From positions 1 to 14,726 of the forward strand of contig JBQCCR010000031.1 in NCBI GenBank assembly GCA_051961995.1: a stretch of DNA of 14,726 nucleotides. The letters are read 5' to 3'. Made by a program: the position numbers and the translations under genes. The notes under the pieces are model-generated. The model was not told where the DNA came from. It did no database searches and worked only from the letters and a program-made list of their open reading frames with translations. Shown piece by piece: positions 6,557 to 13,305 of this stretch (the stretch's first letter is position 1; each line of letters opens with the position of its first letter). The stretch comes from 66-474 sp051961995. GTDB lineage: Bacteria > Pseudomonadota > Gammaproteobacteria > Xanthomonadales > Rhodanobacteraceae.

Positions 6557-7979
6557 TGGCGGACCATGGCTCTTGATCATTTCCGGCGAACGATCCATCC
6601 GGCCACGCGCCGACCAGTGCATCCAGCGCGATCGCCTGCGCGTCGGCGTTCTGCTGCGAGCTGAGTAGATCGGTATCGGCGCTGAGCGAACTGGCGCGGA
6701 TGGCGAGATAGGTCGGCCAGTCCAGCAGGCCGTTGGCGAAGGCGCGCTGCGCGGCGTCGCGTGCTTTCGCCAGTTGTTCCGCGTGTGCGCGCAATGCCGG
6801 GCGCTGCGCGTCGAAGGCCTGCACCTGCTTCCACAGCAAGGCAACGTCGTTGCGATCGGAAAGCACGCGCGCTTCGTACTCGTCGTGCAGCTTCTGCCGC
6901 GTGGCGCGCTCGATGGCGATGTTGCCGCGGTTGCCGTCGAACCGCGGCAGCGACAGGTCCACCGAAAAGCCGGAGGTGTGGATGTTGCTGGTGTCGCGCG
7001 CGCGGGTCAGCCCGACCGTGATCGCCGGGAATTGCGCGAGGATCGCCGCGCGCAGCTTCTGCTGCTGCGATTCGTAGCCTGCTTGCAGCGCGAGCAGGTC
7101 GGGACGGCGTTCGGGCATCGCCTGCACGGCTTGCGCAACCTGTGCAGCGTCGGCTTCGATCATGCAGGGTGCGCCGACCAGATGCAGCGGCAACGCATCA
7201 TCCAGCCCGAGCAGCGCATGCAGGTCGTGTTCGGTCTGATCAAGCTGGCGCTGCGCGTCGGCCAGCTTGTTGTCCACATCGGAGGCTGCATTCAGGCCGG
7301 CGCTGGCGCTGTCGTAAGTAAGGTCGCCCGCCTTCAGTGCACGCTCGATGTACTGCCGGATCGGCGCCAGCGCATCGTGTTCGGCCTGCAATCGCGCGAC
7401 GAGTGAGCGTGTGGAATACAGTGTGTCGAACAGCGTGCGCGCCTGCGCGATCGTCTGCCATTCGCTCCACAACAGCTTCAAGTGCACCTGGCGCGTGTCG
7501 GCTTTCGCCGAGGCCGCGCGCGCCGAGCGCGTCAGCAGGTCGCCGAGATTCCAGGTCAACCCCAGATTGAAGGCCGGCGTGTTCTCCGACTGGCCCGGAT
7601 CGGGCCGGTCGTGCTCGTAGCTGACTTGCGGGTCGGGCAGCAGCCCGGCGGCGAACGCCTGTGCGTGCGAGATCGCCTCATCATCCCGTTGCGAACGCAG
7701 AGCCGGATTGTTGGCCACCGCCAGCATCGCGACTTCGGTGACGTCCAGTCCGTCGGCTGGATCGAAGCGATGCGTGCGCAATGCCGGCACGGGCATGGAA
7801 GCCGCCGACACGGTGATGTCTGCGAGCTTCTCTTGCCGACGCGCGTTGTCCAGCGGCAACGGGCGATACGTCGCGCAGCCGGCCAGCAGCGCGGACGCAA
7901 ACACCCATGCGAAGTTGCTTGCACGCATGCCGCAAGCGTGCCCGCATCTGCTTAGCACTCGCTTATCGAGAGATGCCAT
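6534..7979 (-). CDS. TolC/CusC-like outer-membrane efflux lipoprotein
   Basis: The protein is about 481 residues from the ATG at 7979. A signal peptide ends in SALLAGC, a lipobox with Cys35, so it is predicted to be acylated like CusC and OprM. The rest is two long alpha-helical OEP repeats (about 80-290 and 305-465) rich in Ala, Gln and Leu, with LTWNLGDLLTRSA and FSVDLSLPRFDGNRGNIAIERATRQ as outer-membrane-factor hallmarks. It should form the trimeric exit duct of the RND system. The start is uncertain: an ATG at 8009 would run through the palindromic operator, and an ATG at 7928 gives a compact signal peptide (MRASNFAWVFASALLAGC). None of the three has a strong Shine-Dalgarno sequence. It is the first gene of the efflux operon, divergent from the HTH/ABC operon. 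Confidence 0.9.
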   Translation of the reverse strand: MASLDKRVLSRCGHACGMRASNFAWVFASALLAGCATYRPLPLDNARRQEKLADITVSAASMPVPALRTHRFDPADGLDVTEVAMLAVANNPALRSQRDDEAISHAQAFAAGLLPDPQVSYEHDRPDPGQSENTPAFNLGLTWNLGDLLTRSARAASAKADTRQVHLKLLWSEWQTIAQARTLFDTLYSTRSLVARLQAEHDALAPIRQYIERALKAGDLTYDSASAGLNAASDVDNKLADAQRQLDQTEHDLHALLGLDDALPLHLVGAPCMIEADAAQVAQAVQAMPERRPDLLALQAGYESQQQKLRAAILAQFPAITVGLTRARDTSNIHTSGFSVDLSLPRFDGNRGNIAIERATRQKLHDEYEARVLSDRNDVALLWKQVQAFDAQRPALRAHAEQLAKARDAAQRAFANGLLDWPTYLAIRASSLSADTDLLSSQQNADAQAIALDALVGAWPDGSFAGNDQEPWSANERQARK

Positions 7980-7990
7980 TCCATTCTGCC

Positions 7991-8008
7991 TGTAAAGCTC
8001 GCTTGACA
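7991..8008. promoter_or_regulatory. Operator-like palindrome, copy 1 (imperfect)
   Basis: TGTAAAGCTCGCTTGACA is an 18-bp imperfect palindrome whose 8-base half-sites differ at one position. It matches the palindrome at 8035-8052 at 14 of 18 positions in direct register. It contains the -35-like TTGACA (8003-8008) of the putative rightward promoter. It lies between the two divergent operons, so a bound regulator could affect either. Nothing in the sequence proves which protein binds; the small HTH protein at 8476 is the nearest candidate. Confidence 0.55.
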
Positions 8009-8031
8009 TCGGCGAAGTGCAGCCCTAGCCT
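8003..8031 (+). promoter_or_regulatory. Candidate sigma70 promoter for the HTH/ABC operon
   Basis: TTGACA (8003-8008) is a perfect -35 hexamer, separated by 17 bases from TAGCCT (8026-8031), which matches the -10 consensus at three of six positions. Transcription would start near 8038. The two palindromes would then flank or cover the -35 and the start point, which fits repression. The -10 is weak, so confidence is moderate. No equally good promoter is visible for the leftward efflux operon. Confidence 0.4.
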
Positions 8032-8033
8032 TG

Positions 8034-8053
8034 CTGTCAAGCAAACTTGACAG
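8034..8053. promoter_or_regulatory. Operator-like palindrome, copy 2 (perfect)
   Basis: CTGTCAAG CAAA CTTGACAG is a perfect 8-bp inverted repeat around a 4-base centre, ten bases before the ATG at 8063. Its 18-bp core (8035-8052) repeats the palindrome at 7991-8008, with the copies starting 44 bases apart, about four helical turns, so dimers on the two sites could face the same side of the DNA. With the putative rightward promoter it would lie over the transcription start. It has no T-run on either side, so a terminator is unlikely. Confidence 0.65.
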
Positions 8054-8062
8054 GTACAAGTG

Positions 8063-8476
8063 ATGGCGCATTCCATCGAACGGCGGTATCGCGGGCAGGT
8101 GCTGGTACTGATGGCGATCTACATGGCCATCATGATCTGGTTGTGGCCGCACGCGCTCGGCGCTTCCGGCAAGGCACTGAAGGTCGCTCTGGCCTTGAGC
8201 CCCGTCGTGCCGGTGGCCTGGGTGATCGCGCTGATGGCCAAGCGCGTGATGCGTAGCGACGAACTGGAACAGCGGCTGCACCTGATGGCGTTGAGCACCG
8301 CCACGGCCCTGGTCGGCACCGCTTGCCTGGTCGGCGGCTTCCTCGCCGCGGCCAAGGTATGGGCCACCGACGGCAGCATTCTGATCTGGGTGTTCCCGGC
8401 GCTGTGCTGCACCTACGGCGTCACGCGCATGAGCCTGAAATACCGCTACACGGGATCGCTGGACTGGTTCTGCTGA
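8063..8476 (+). CDS. Four-helix membrane protein of unknown function
   Basis: This encodes 137 residues with four predicted membrane helices (about 11-31, 40-60, 75-96 and 103-122) and a basic N-terminus (MAHSIERRYRGQ). A conserved-looking acidic stretch, MRSDELEQRLHLMA (residues 63-76), lies between helices 2 and 3. Small membrane proteins with an S/T-D-E-L-E/R-x-R motif often sit next to a Cro/CI-type regulator gene; I recognise that context but not a named function. The ATG at 8063 is preceded by a weak AGG, and a GTG directly before it (8060) is an alternative start. The stop overlaps the start of the HTH gene by one base (TGATG), so the two should be translated together. It could sense or modulate something for the regulator, but that is speculation. 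Confidence 0.8.
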   Translation: MAHSIERRYRGQVLVLMAIYMAIMIWLWPHALGASGKALKVALALSPVVPVAWVIALMAKRVMRSDELEQRLHLMALSTATALVGTACLVGGFLAAAKVWATDGSILIWVFPALCCTYGVTRMSLKYRYTGSLDWFC

Positions 8477-8673
8477 TGAAGAACCGCGTGCGCGAATTGC
8501 GCGAGAAGCACGCCTGGTCGCAGGCCGAACTCGGCGAGCGGCTGGACGTTTCGCGCCAGACCATCAATGCCATCGAGACCGGCAAATACGATCCGAGCTT
8601 GCCGCTGGCGTTCAAGATCGCGCGACTGTTCGGTTCGCGCATCGAGACGATCTTCCTGGACGGCGGGAAGTGA
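8476..8673 (+). CDS. Small Cro/CI (XRE)-type HTH transcriptional regulator
   Basis: This encodes 65 residues that are almost entirely one Cro/CI helix-turn-helix domain: KNRVRELREKHAWSQAELGE, LDVSRQTINAIETGKYDPSL, then LAFKIARLFGSRIETIFLD. The SQAELGERLDVSRQTINAIE segment (about residues 15-34) is the helix-turn-helix itself. The protein has no effector domain. It resembles the compact regulators (YozG-like) often paired with a small membrane protein, as here. It is translationally coupled to the preceding gene (TGATG). It is the best candidate to bind the two palindromes in the divergent region upstream, with autoregulation of its own operon and possibly control of the RND operon. Small size is consistent with dimer binding to 18-bp palindromes. 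Confidence 0.9.
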   Translation: MKNRVRELREKHAWSQAELGERLDVSRQTINAIETGKYDPSLPLAFKIARLFGSRIETIFLDGGK

Positions 8674-8710
8674 CCGATGCGCTCCCCGGAAACCTGACGA
8701 GAGGACGGCG

Positions 8711-10270
8711 ATGAAGCTTTGCAAACCACGCATCGGCGGCTGGGTTCCGTTCGTCGTCGCGATCGGCTTTCCGGTCTCGCCACCGCAGCACCTTTCACGC
8801 GTCGAGCCGCCGCCTGCGGTGCAGGCGCCCACCCCCAGCGGCGCGCAGCCGGTGGATGTGCTGAAGCTCGGTACCCTGACGCTCAAGCCGTGTGCGCTGC
8901 ACACACCCGACAGCGCGGTCACCACCGCGGCTTATTGCGCCCCGTTCGAAGTGCCGGAGAACCGCGCCGATCCTCATTCGCGCAAGATCGGACTGAAGCT
9001 CGCGATCGTGAAGAGCGATGCCCAGGTCGCCGCGAAGGATCTGGTCGTGTATCTGGCCGGTGGTCCCGGCGAGGCCGCCACGGAAGGTTATGCGCAGATC
9101 GCGTCCGCATTCGCACCGCTGCGCAAGCATCACAATATCCTGTTGCTGGACCAGCGCGGCACCGGCGGTTCGCATCCGCTGGATTGTCCGCAGGCGGTCA
9201 AGACGATCAAGGCCAGTGCCGATCAGCCGTTCGATGCGCAGCGCGTGCGCGAGCAGACCGCGCAGTGTCTGGCCGAAGTGCAGAAGACCGCCGATCCGCG
9301 TTATTACACGACCACGGATGCGGTCGCCGACCTGGAAGCCGTGCGACAGGCGCTGGGCGATCCGGAACTCGATCTGCTCGGCATTTCCTATGGCACCCGG
9401 ATGGCGCAGCAGTACGCGCATGCGCATCCGGATGCGGTGCGCAGCATCGTGCTGGATGGAGTGGTGCCGAACCAGCTGGTCCTCGGCGCGGACTTCGCGG
9501 TCAACCTCGAGCACGCGCTGAGATTGCAATCGGAAGCGTGTGTCGCCACGCCGGCCTGCAAAGCCGCGTTCGGCAACCCCTACGCGGCGCTGCGTGCGCT
9601 GCACGACAAACTGCGCGCACAACCGGTGCAGGCGACATTCCCGGATCCGAAGTCCTTCCGGGCGACGAACAAGCCGGTGACCGCCGATGCACTGGCCGGT
9701 GTCGTTCGCATGTTTTCGTACAACGCGGAAACCGCGGCGTTGCTGCCATTGACCGTGGCGCAAGCTGCGCAAGGCAACTACACGCCCTTGATGGGCCAGG
9801 CGCAGATTCTGGCCGGCAGCCTGGATGCGGCGATGAATACCGGCATGCAGTTGTCGGTGATTTGCGCGGAAGACGCCGATTTGCTGAAACCGAATCCGGC
9901 GGACGCCAACACGATTCTCGGCAACGAGGTCGTGGACGGCATCAGGGCTGAATGCGCGGCATGGCCGCACGGCACGCGCCCGGCGGATTTCCATGTGCCG
10001 TTCGAATCCTCGGTTCCGACCCTGCTGTTGTCGGGCGAACGCGACCCGATCACGCCGCCGCGCTATGCCGATGAAGTGTTGCGAGGCTTGAGCGATGCGC
10101 GTTCGCTGGTCGCCAAGGGCATGGGCCACAGCATCCTGATGCGCGGCTGCGTGCCGAAGCTGGTAAATCAATTCATCACCGATCTGCAGCCGAAGAAACT
10201 GGATGCCACGTGCGTGGAGCAGATCGGCCCGGTTCCGGCGTTCGTCAATTTCAATGGAGCCGCGCCATGA
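8711..10270 (+). CDS. TAP-like exported alpha/beta hydrolase (prolyl aminopeptidase-type)
   Basis: This encodes 519 residues from an ATG preceded by GAGG (8701-8704). The N-terminus has a hydrophobic stretch (WVPFVVAIGF, 11-20), suggesting export or membrane attachment. The hydrolase core begins with YLAGGPGE (114-121), the GGPG oxyanion motif of proline-iminopeptidase-like enzymes. DQRGTGGS (147-154) follows, then the nucleophile elbow GISYG with Ser226. A cap domain comes next, and then the C-terminal TAP-like part with SGERDPITPP (Asp445) and GMGHS (His473). Paired cysteines such as Cys61/Cys76 and Cys279/Cys283 fit a periplasmic protein. The likely role is removing N-terminal residues from peptides or hydrolysing a small compound; the substrate is unknown. 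The stop overlaps the ABC ATPase start as ATGA, tying it to the exporter. Longer in-frame starts run through the HTH gene and are rejected. Confidence 0.92.
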   Translation: MKLCKPRIGGWVPFVVAIGFPVSPPQHLSRVEPPPAVQAPTPSGAQPVDVLKLGTLTLKPCALHTPDSAVTTAAYCAPFEVPENRADPHSRKIGLKLAIVKSDAQVAAKDLVVYLAGGPGEAATEGYAQIASAFAPLRKHHNILLLDQRGTGGSHPLDCPQAVKTIKASADQPFDAQRVREQTAQCLAEVQKTADPRYYTTTDAVADLEAVRQALGDPELDLLGISYGTRMAQQYAHAHPDAVRSIVLDGVVPNQLVLGADFAVNLEHALRLQSEACVATPACKAAFGNPYAALRALHDKLRAQPVQATFPDPKSFRATNKPVTADALAGVVRMFSYNAETAALLPLTVAQAAQGNYTPLMGQAQILAGSLDAAMNTGMQLSVICAEDADLLKPNPADANTILGNEVVDGIRAECAAWPHGTRPADFHVPFESSVPTLLLSGERDPITPPRYADEVLRGLSDARSLVAKGMGHSILMRGCVPKLVNQFITDLQPKKLDATCVEQIGPVPAFVNFNGAAP

Positions 10271-11001
10271 TCGAAGTCAGAAATCTGCACAAGGCTTTCG
10301 GCGCGGTGCAAGCCGTGGACGGCGTCTCGTTCACCGCGCGCGACGGCGAGATCACCGGCCTGCTCGGTCCCAACGGCGCCGGCAAGACCACCACACTGCG
10401 CATGCTCTACACGCTGATGCGGCCGGATTCCGGGCAGGTGCTGGTGGACGGCATGGATGCCGCGCGCGATCCGGTCGCGGTGCGGCGCGTGCTCGGCGTG
10501 CTGCCGGATGCGCGCGGGCTGTACAAGCGGCTGACCGCGCGCGAGAACATCGAATACTTCGCGCGCCTGCACGGCATCGCGGCCGCAACCCTGCACGCGC
10601 GCCGCGACTCGCTCAGCGAGGCGCTGGAAATGCGCGACATCCTGGATCGCCGCACCGAAGGTTTCTCGCAAGGCCAGCGCGTGAAGACCGCGATCGCACG
10701 CGCGCTGGTGCACGATCCGAAGAACATCATCCTGGACGAGCCGACCAACGGCCTGGATGTGATGAGCACGCGCGGGCTGCGCCGCTTCATCCGGCATCTG
10801 AAGGACGAGGGCCGCTGCGTGCTGTTCTCCAGCCACATCATGCAGGAGGTCGCGGCGCTCTGCGATCGCATCGTGGTGATCGCCCGCGGCCGCGTGGTTG
10901 CCGACGAAACGCCCGACGCGCTGCGCGCGCAGACCGGCGAAACGAATCTGGAGGATGCCTTCGTGAAAATCATCGGCAGCGAGGAGGGCCTCGCCGCATG
11001 A
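10267..11001 (+). CDS. ABC transporter ATP-binding protein, NatA-like
   Basis: This encodes 244 residues, a complete ABC ATPase domain. It has Walker A GPNGAGKT (34-41), a Q-loop region reading LPDARGLYKRLTARENIEYF (79-98) as in NatA-type proteins, and signature FSQGQ (133-137). Walker B is IILDEP, with catalytic Glu158, and the D-loop and H-loop follow (LD at 163-164, His190). The LPD..GLY.RLT pattern is typical of the NatA group of ABC-2 exporters. It should energise export by the next gene product. It overlaps the hydrolase gene before it and the permease after it by ATGA each, which implies coupled translation and a joint function. The substrate is unknown; NatAB exports sodium in Bacillus, but relatives handle drugs or peptides. 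Confidence 0.95.
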   Translation: MIEVRNLHKAFGAVQAVDGVSFTARDGEITGLLGPNGAGKTTTLRMLYTLMRPDSGQVLVDGMDAARDPVAVRRVLGVLPDARGLYKRLTARENIEYFARLHGIAAATLHARRDSLSEALEMRDILDRRTEGFSQGQRVKTAIARALVHDPKNIILDEPTNGLDVMSTRGLRRFIRHLKDEGRCVLFSSHIMQEVAALCDRIVVIARGRVVADETPDALRAQTGETNLEDAFVKIIGSEEGLAA

Positions 11002-12173
11002 ATGCGATGTGGACGGTGTGGTGGAAAGAGGTGAGGGAGAACCTGCGCGACAAGCGCACGGTGATGAGTGCGCTGATCTACGCGCCGTTGTTCGGGCCGA
11101 TCATGTTCGTGGTGCTGATGAACGTGCAGATCAATCACGAACTTTCGAAAGCCGAGGGCCCGCTGAAGGTGCCGGTGGTCGGCGCGCAGTACGCGCCAAA
11201 CCTGGTCACCGCGCTGAAACAGCAGGGGCTGGTCCCGCAACCGGCATCGAAGGATCCGGAAACCGCGGTGCGCAACCGCGATGCGGACGTGGTGCTGCGC
11301 ATTCCTTCCGATTTCGGCAAGGCCTGGAAATCAGGCGAACCCGCGCAGGTCGAGCTGATCTACGATGCTTCGCAAAGCGGCACCAGCACGCCGCGCGAGC
11401 GGCTGGAGGGCATGCTGAAGAATTACGCGCGCGAGCAGGGCGCGATGCGGCTGATCGCACGCGGGCTGTCGCCGGGCATCGCCACGCCGGTGATCGTCAG
11501 CGATCGCGACCAGTCCACGCCACAATCGCGCTCCGGGCTGGTGTTCGGCATCCTGCCGTACTTTTTCGTGATCGCGATTTTCATCGGCGGCATGTATCTC
11601 GCGATTGATCTCACCGCCGGCGAGCGCGAGCGGCAATCGCTGGAACCGCTGTTCGCCAATCCGGTGGCACGCTGGCGCATCCTCGTCGGCAAGCTCGGCG
11701 CGATCGGCGTGTTCTCGCTGGCGAGCCTGGTGCTGTGCGTGATCGGTTTCGCCGTGGCCGGCCACTTCATGCCGGCGGAGAAGCTCGGCATGTCCTTCAA
11801 TCTCGGCGCGGCGTTCATCGGCCGGGTGCTGCTGCTGGAATTGCCGCTGCTGGCGCTGTTCGCGGTCCTGCAGACGCTGGTGGCGGCATTTGCGAAGAGC
11901 TATCGCGAGGCGCAGACGTATCTCAGCCTGTTGATGATCCTTCCGATCGTGCCGTCCATGCTGATGAGCTTCATGCCGGTCAAACCGGCGACGTGGATGT
12001 ACGCGGTGCCGCTGCTCGGCCAGCAGATCGGGATCAGCGAACTGCTGCGTGGCCGCGCGATCGGCATGGGCGAGATCGGCCTGGCGCTGGTATGCGGCTT
12101 CGCCGCCGCGCTGATCGCGGGACTGATCACCGCGCAGGTGTACAGGAGCGAGCGGCTGGCGATTTCGGCGTAA
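10998..12173 (+). CDS. ABC-2 type permease, NatB-like
   Basis: This encodes 391 residues. It starts with a cytoplasmic amphipathic stretch (WWKEVRENLRDKRT), then a first membrane helix at about 25-43. A large extracytoplasmic domain spans about 45-180, and five further helices follow (about 183-204, 232-255, 272-297, 306-325 and 358-381). AGERERQSLEPLFANPV (207-223) is the conserved ABC-2/NatB cytoplasmic motif that contacts the ATPase. The ATG overlaps the ATPase stop (ATGA). This is the membrane half of the exporter, presumably a homodimer with two ATPase subunits. It ends the five-gene operon; a repeat element rather than a T-run hairpin follows. Longer in-frame starts overlap the ATPase gene and are shadows. 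Confidence 0.93.
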   Translation: MNAMWTVWWKEVRENLRDKRTVMSALIYAPLFGPIMFVVLMNVQINHELSKAEGPLKVPVVGAQYAPNLVTALKQQGLVPQPASKDPETAVRNRDADVVLRIPSDFGKAWKSGEPAQVELIYDASQSGTSTPRERLEGMLKNYAREQGAMRLIARGLSPGIATPVIVSDRDQSTPQSRSGLVFGILPYFFVIAIFIGGMYLAIDLTAGERERQSLEPLFANPVARWRILVGKLGAIGVFSLASLVLCVIGFAVAGHFMPAEKLGMSFNLGAAFIGRVLLLELPLLALFAVLQTLVAAFAKSYREAQTYLSLLMILPIVPSMLMSFMPVKPATWMYAVPLLGQQIGISELLRGRAIGMGEIGLALVCGFAAALIAGLITAQVYRSERLAISA

Positions 12174-12182
12174 CGCTCCTGA

Positions 12183-12349
12183 TTCGTCATTCCGGCGCAA
12201 GCCGGAACCCAGAGACTTTCGTTCGGAGGAAGGCACTGGGTTACTCGCCGCATCCTGCGGCTCGCCCTTCGGGCCGCCTGCGGCGTTCTGCTCCGGCATC
12301 CTGCCTCCGCAGAGCCGGATCGCCGCTTCGCGGCGTGCGGAATGACGAA
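12183..12349. repeat. MITE/REP-like element with 12-bp terminal inverted repeats
   Basis: TTCGTCATTCCG at 12183-12194 is the exact reverse complement of CGGAATGACGAA at 12338-12349, bounding a 167-bp element. Inside lie several smaller palindromes: TTCCGGC-GCAA-GCCGGAA next to the left end, GCCGCA-TCC-TGCGGC, GCCC-TTC-GGGC and GCCGC-TTC-GCGGC. It encodes no protein. It fills the space between the convergent ABC permease and hydrolase genes and may help end or stabilise both transcripts. Short repeats beginning GTCATTCCGG are, from general knowledge, common in Xanthomonadales genomes; a second relative occurs at 14437-14518. Confidence 0.7.
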
Positions 12350-12360
12350 AGGGAGGAATG

Positions 12361-13203
12361 TCAGGTGAAATGTGCGAGCAACCGCTCCGCCACTTCCGCC
12401 GGATGCTGCACGTGCAAGTGATGCCGACCGGCGATCCGCTCGATGCGGATATCGCGCACGCAGGTCGCGCGCGCTTCCATCATGGCGCGCGGCAGGTACG
12501 GCGTTTGCGGGTCGGCGAGCAGCAGCAGCGTCGGTGACTCGATGCCGGCCAGCAGACGCCGCAACTGCGATTCGTCAATCCGCAGCGGTGTCGGCAGGCG
12601 CAGGCGCGGATCAGAACTCCACGCATAACCACCTTCGACTTCGCGCAGGCCGCGCTCGACCAGCGCGCGCGCTTCGTTCGATTCCAGATCGCCGACCGCC
12701 ACGCGCGCGGCCAGCGCTTCGTCCACGTTCGCGAACACGCGCGGCGCGCGCCGGCCCACGCTGCGCTGCGCTTCGGCCTCGCGCCAGCGCGTGAGCGTTT
12801 GCGAGCCGTCATCGGCCAGCGGACCGAGCCCTTCGATCAGCGCCAGCTTCTCGATGCGCGCCGGCGCTGCCGCCGCAACCAGGCTCGCCACGCCTGCGCC
12901 GAGCGAATGGCCCGACAGGCTGAAACGCTCCAGCTGCAACGCATCCGCCGCGTTCAGCACGTGATCCACGTAATCGCCCACGTGATAGCGCGTAACGCCC
13001 TGCGGCTGATGCGCGCTGCGGCCGTGGCCGGGCATGTCCAGCGCGATCACGCGAAAGTCGTTCGCGAGCAGCGGTGCGAGCGCGGCGAAACTCGCCGCGT
13101 TGTCCAGCCAGCCGTGCAACGCCAGCAGCGGCGGTGCCCCGGGGTCGCCCCATTCCAGCGCGGCGAGTGTGCCAGAGGCGACCTTCAATGAAAGCTCACG
13201 CAT
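12361..13203 (-). CDS. Alpha/beta hydrolase (SERHL-like serine hydrolase)
   Basis: This encodes 280 residues, a single alpha/beta-hydrolase domain without a signal peptide, so it is probably cytoplasmic. It has LALHGWLDNAASF (27-39) with the HGW oxyanion motif and VIALDMPGHGRS (52-63). The nucleophile elbow is SGHSLG with Ser100. ADPQTP holds Asp231 and GRHHLHVQHP (259-268) the catalytic His, probably His262 or His264. The HHLH motif and the GWLDN box resemble serine-hydrolase-like (SERHL) and esterase-type members. The substrate is unknown. It lies 102 bases after hemH on the same strand and may be co-transcribed with it. The ATG at 13203 has no evident Shine-Dalgarno sequence, so the start is the least certain part. 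Confidence 0.9.
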   Translation of the reverse strand: MRELSLKVASGTLAALEWGDPGAPPLLALHGWLDNAASFAALAPLLANDFRVIALDMPGHGRSAHQPQGVTRYHVGDYVDHVLNAADALQLERFSLSGHSLGAGVASLVAAAAPARIEKLALIEGLGPLADDGSQTLTRWREAEAQRSVGRRAPRVFANVDEALAARVAVGDLESNEARALVERGLREVEGGYAWSSDPRLRLPTPLRIDESQLRRLLAGIESPTLLLLADPQTPYLPRAMMEARATCVRDIRIERIAGRHHLHVQHPAEVAERLLAHFT

Positions 13204-13240
13204 TGGGATGACCGGTCGTGCCGAGGTATCGAAGCACGCG

Positions 13241-13265
13241 ACGAAAGGCGCGCAGCGCCCTTCGT
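13241..13265 (-). other. Intercistronic RNA hairpin between hemH and the hydrolase gene
   Basis: As minus-strand RNA this forms an 11-bp stem (ten Watson-Crick pairs and one G-U) around a 3-base loop. There is no T-run after it, so it is not a normal intrinsic terminator. It could be a processing or stability element between the two genes, or simply GC-rich sequence. I see nothing else in the 13204-13305 gap. Confidence 0.35.
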
Positions 13266-13305
13266 TGCCCCGGGGCGAGCGGAGCAGAACAAGGCGGGCG
13301 CGGCA

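Noticed and set aside
8034..8053. Perfect inverted repeat as a terminator
   Set aside because: There is no T-run on either side and it lies directly before a start codon; an operator fits better, especially with the second copy upstream.
8795..10171. 458-codon open frame on the minus strand
   Set aside because: It is antisense to the TAP-like hydrolase, whose catalytic triad is clear on the plus strand.
12183..12349. CRISPR array or insertion sequence
   Set aside because: There are no regularly spaced direct repeats and no transposase reading frame; the structure is inverted-repeat based.
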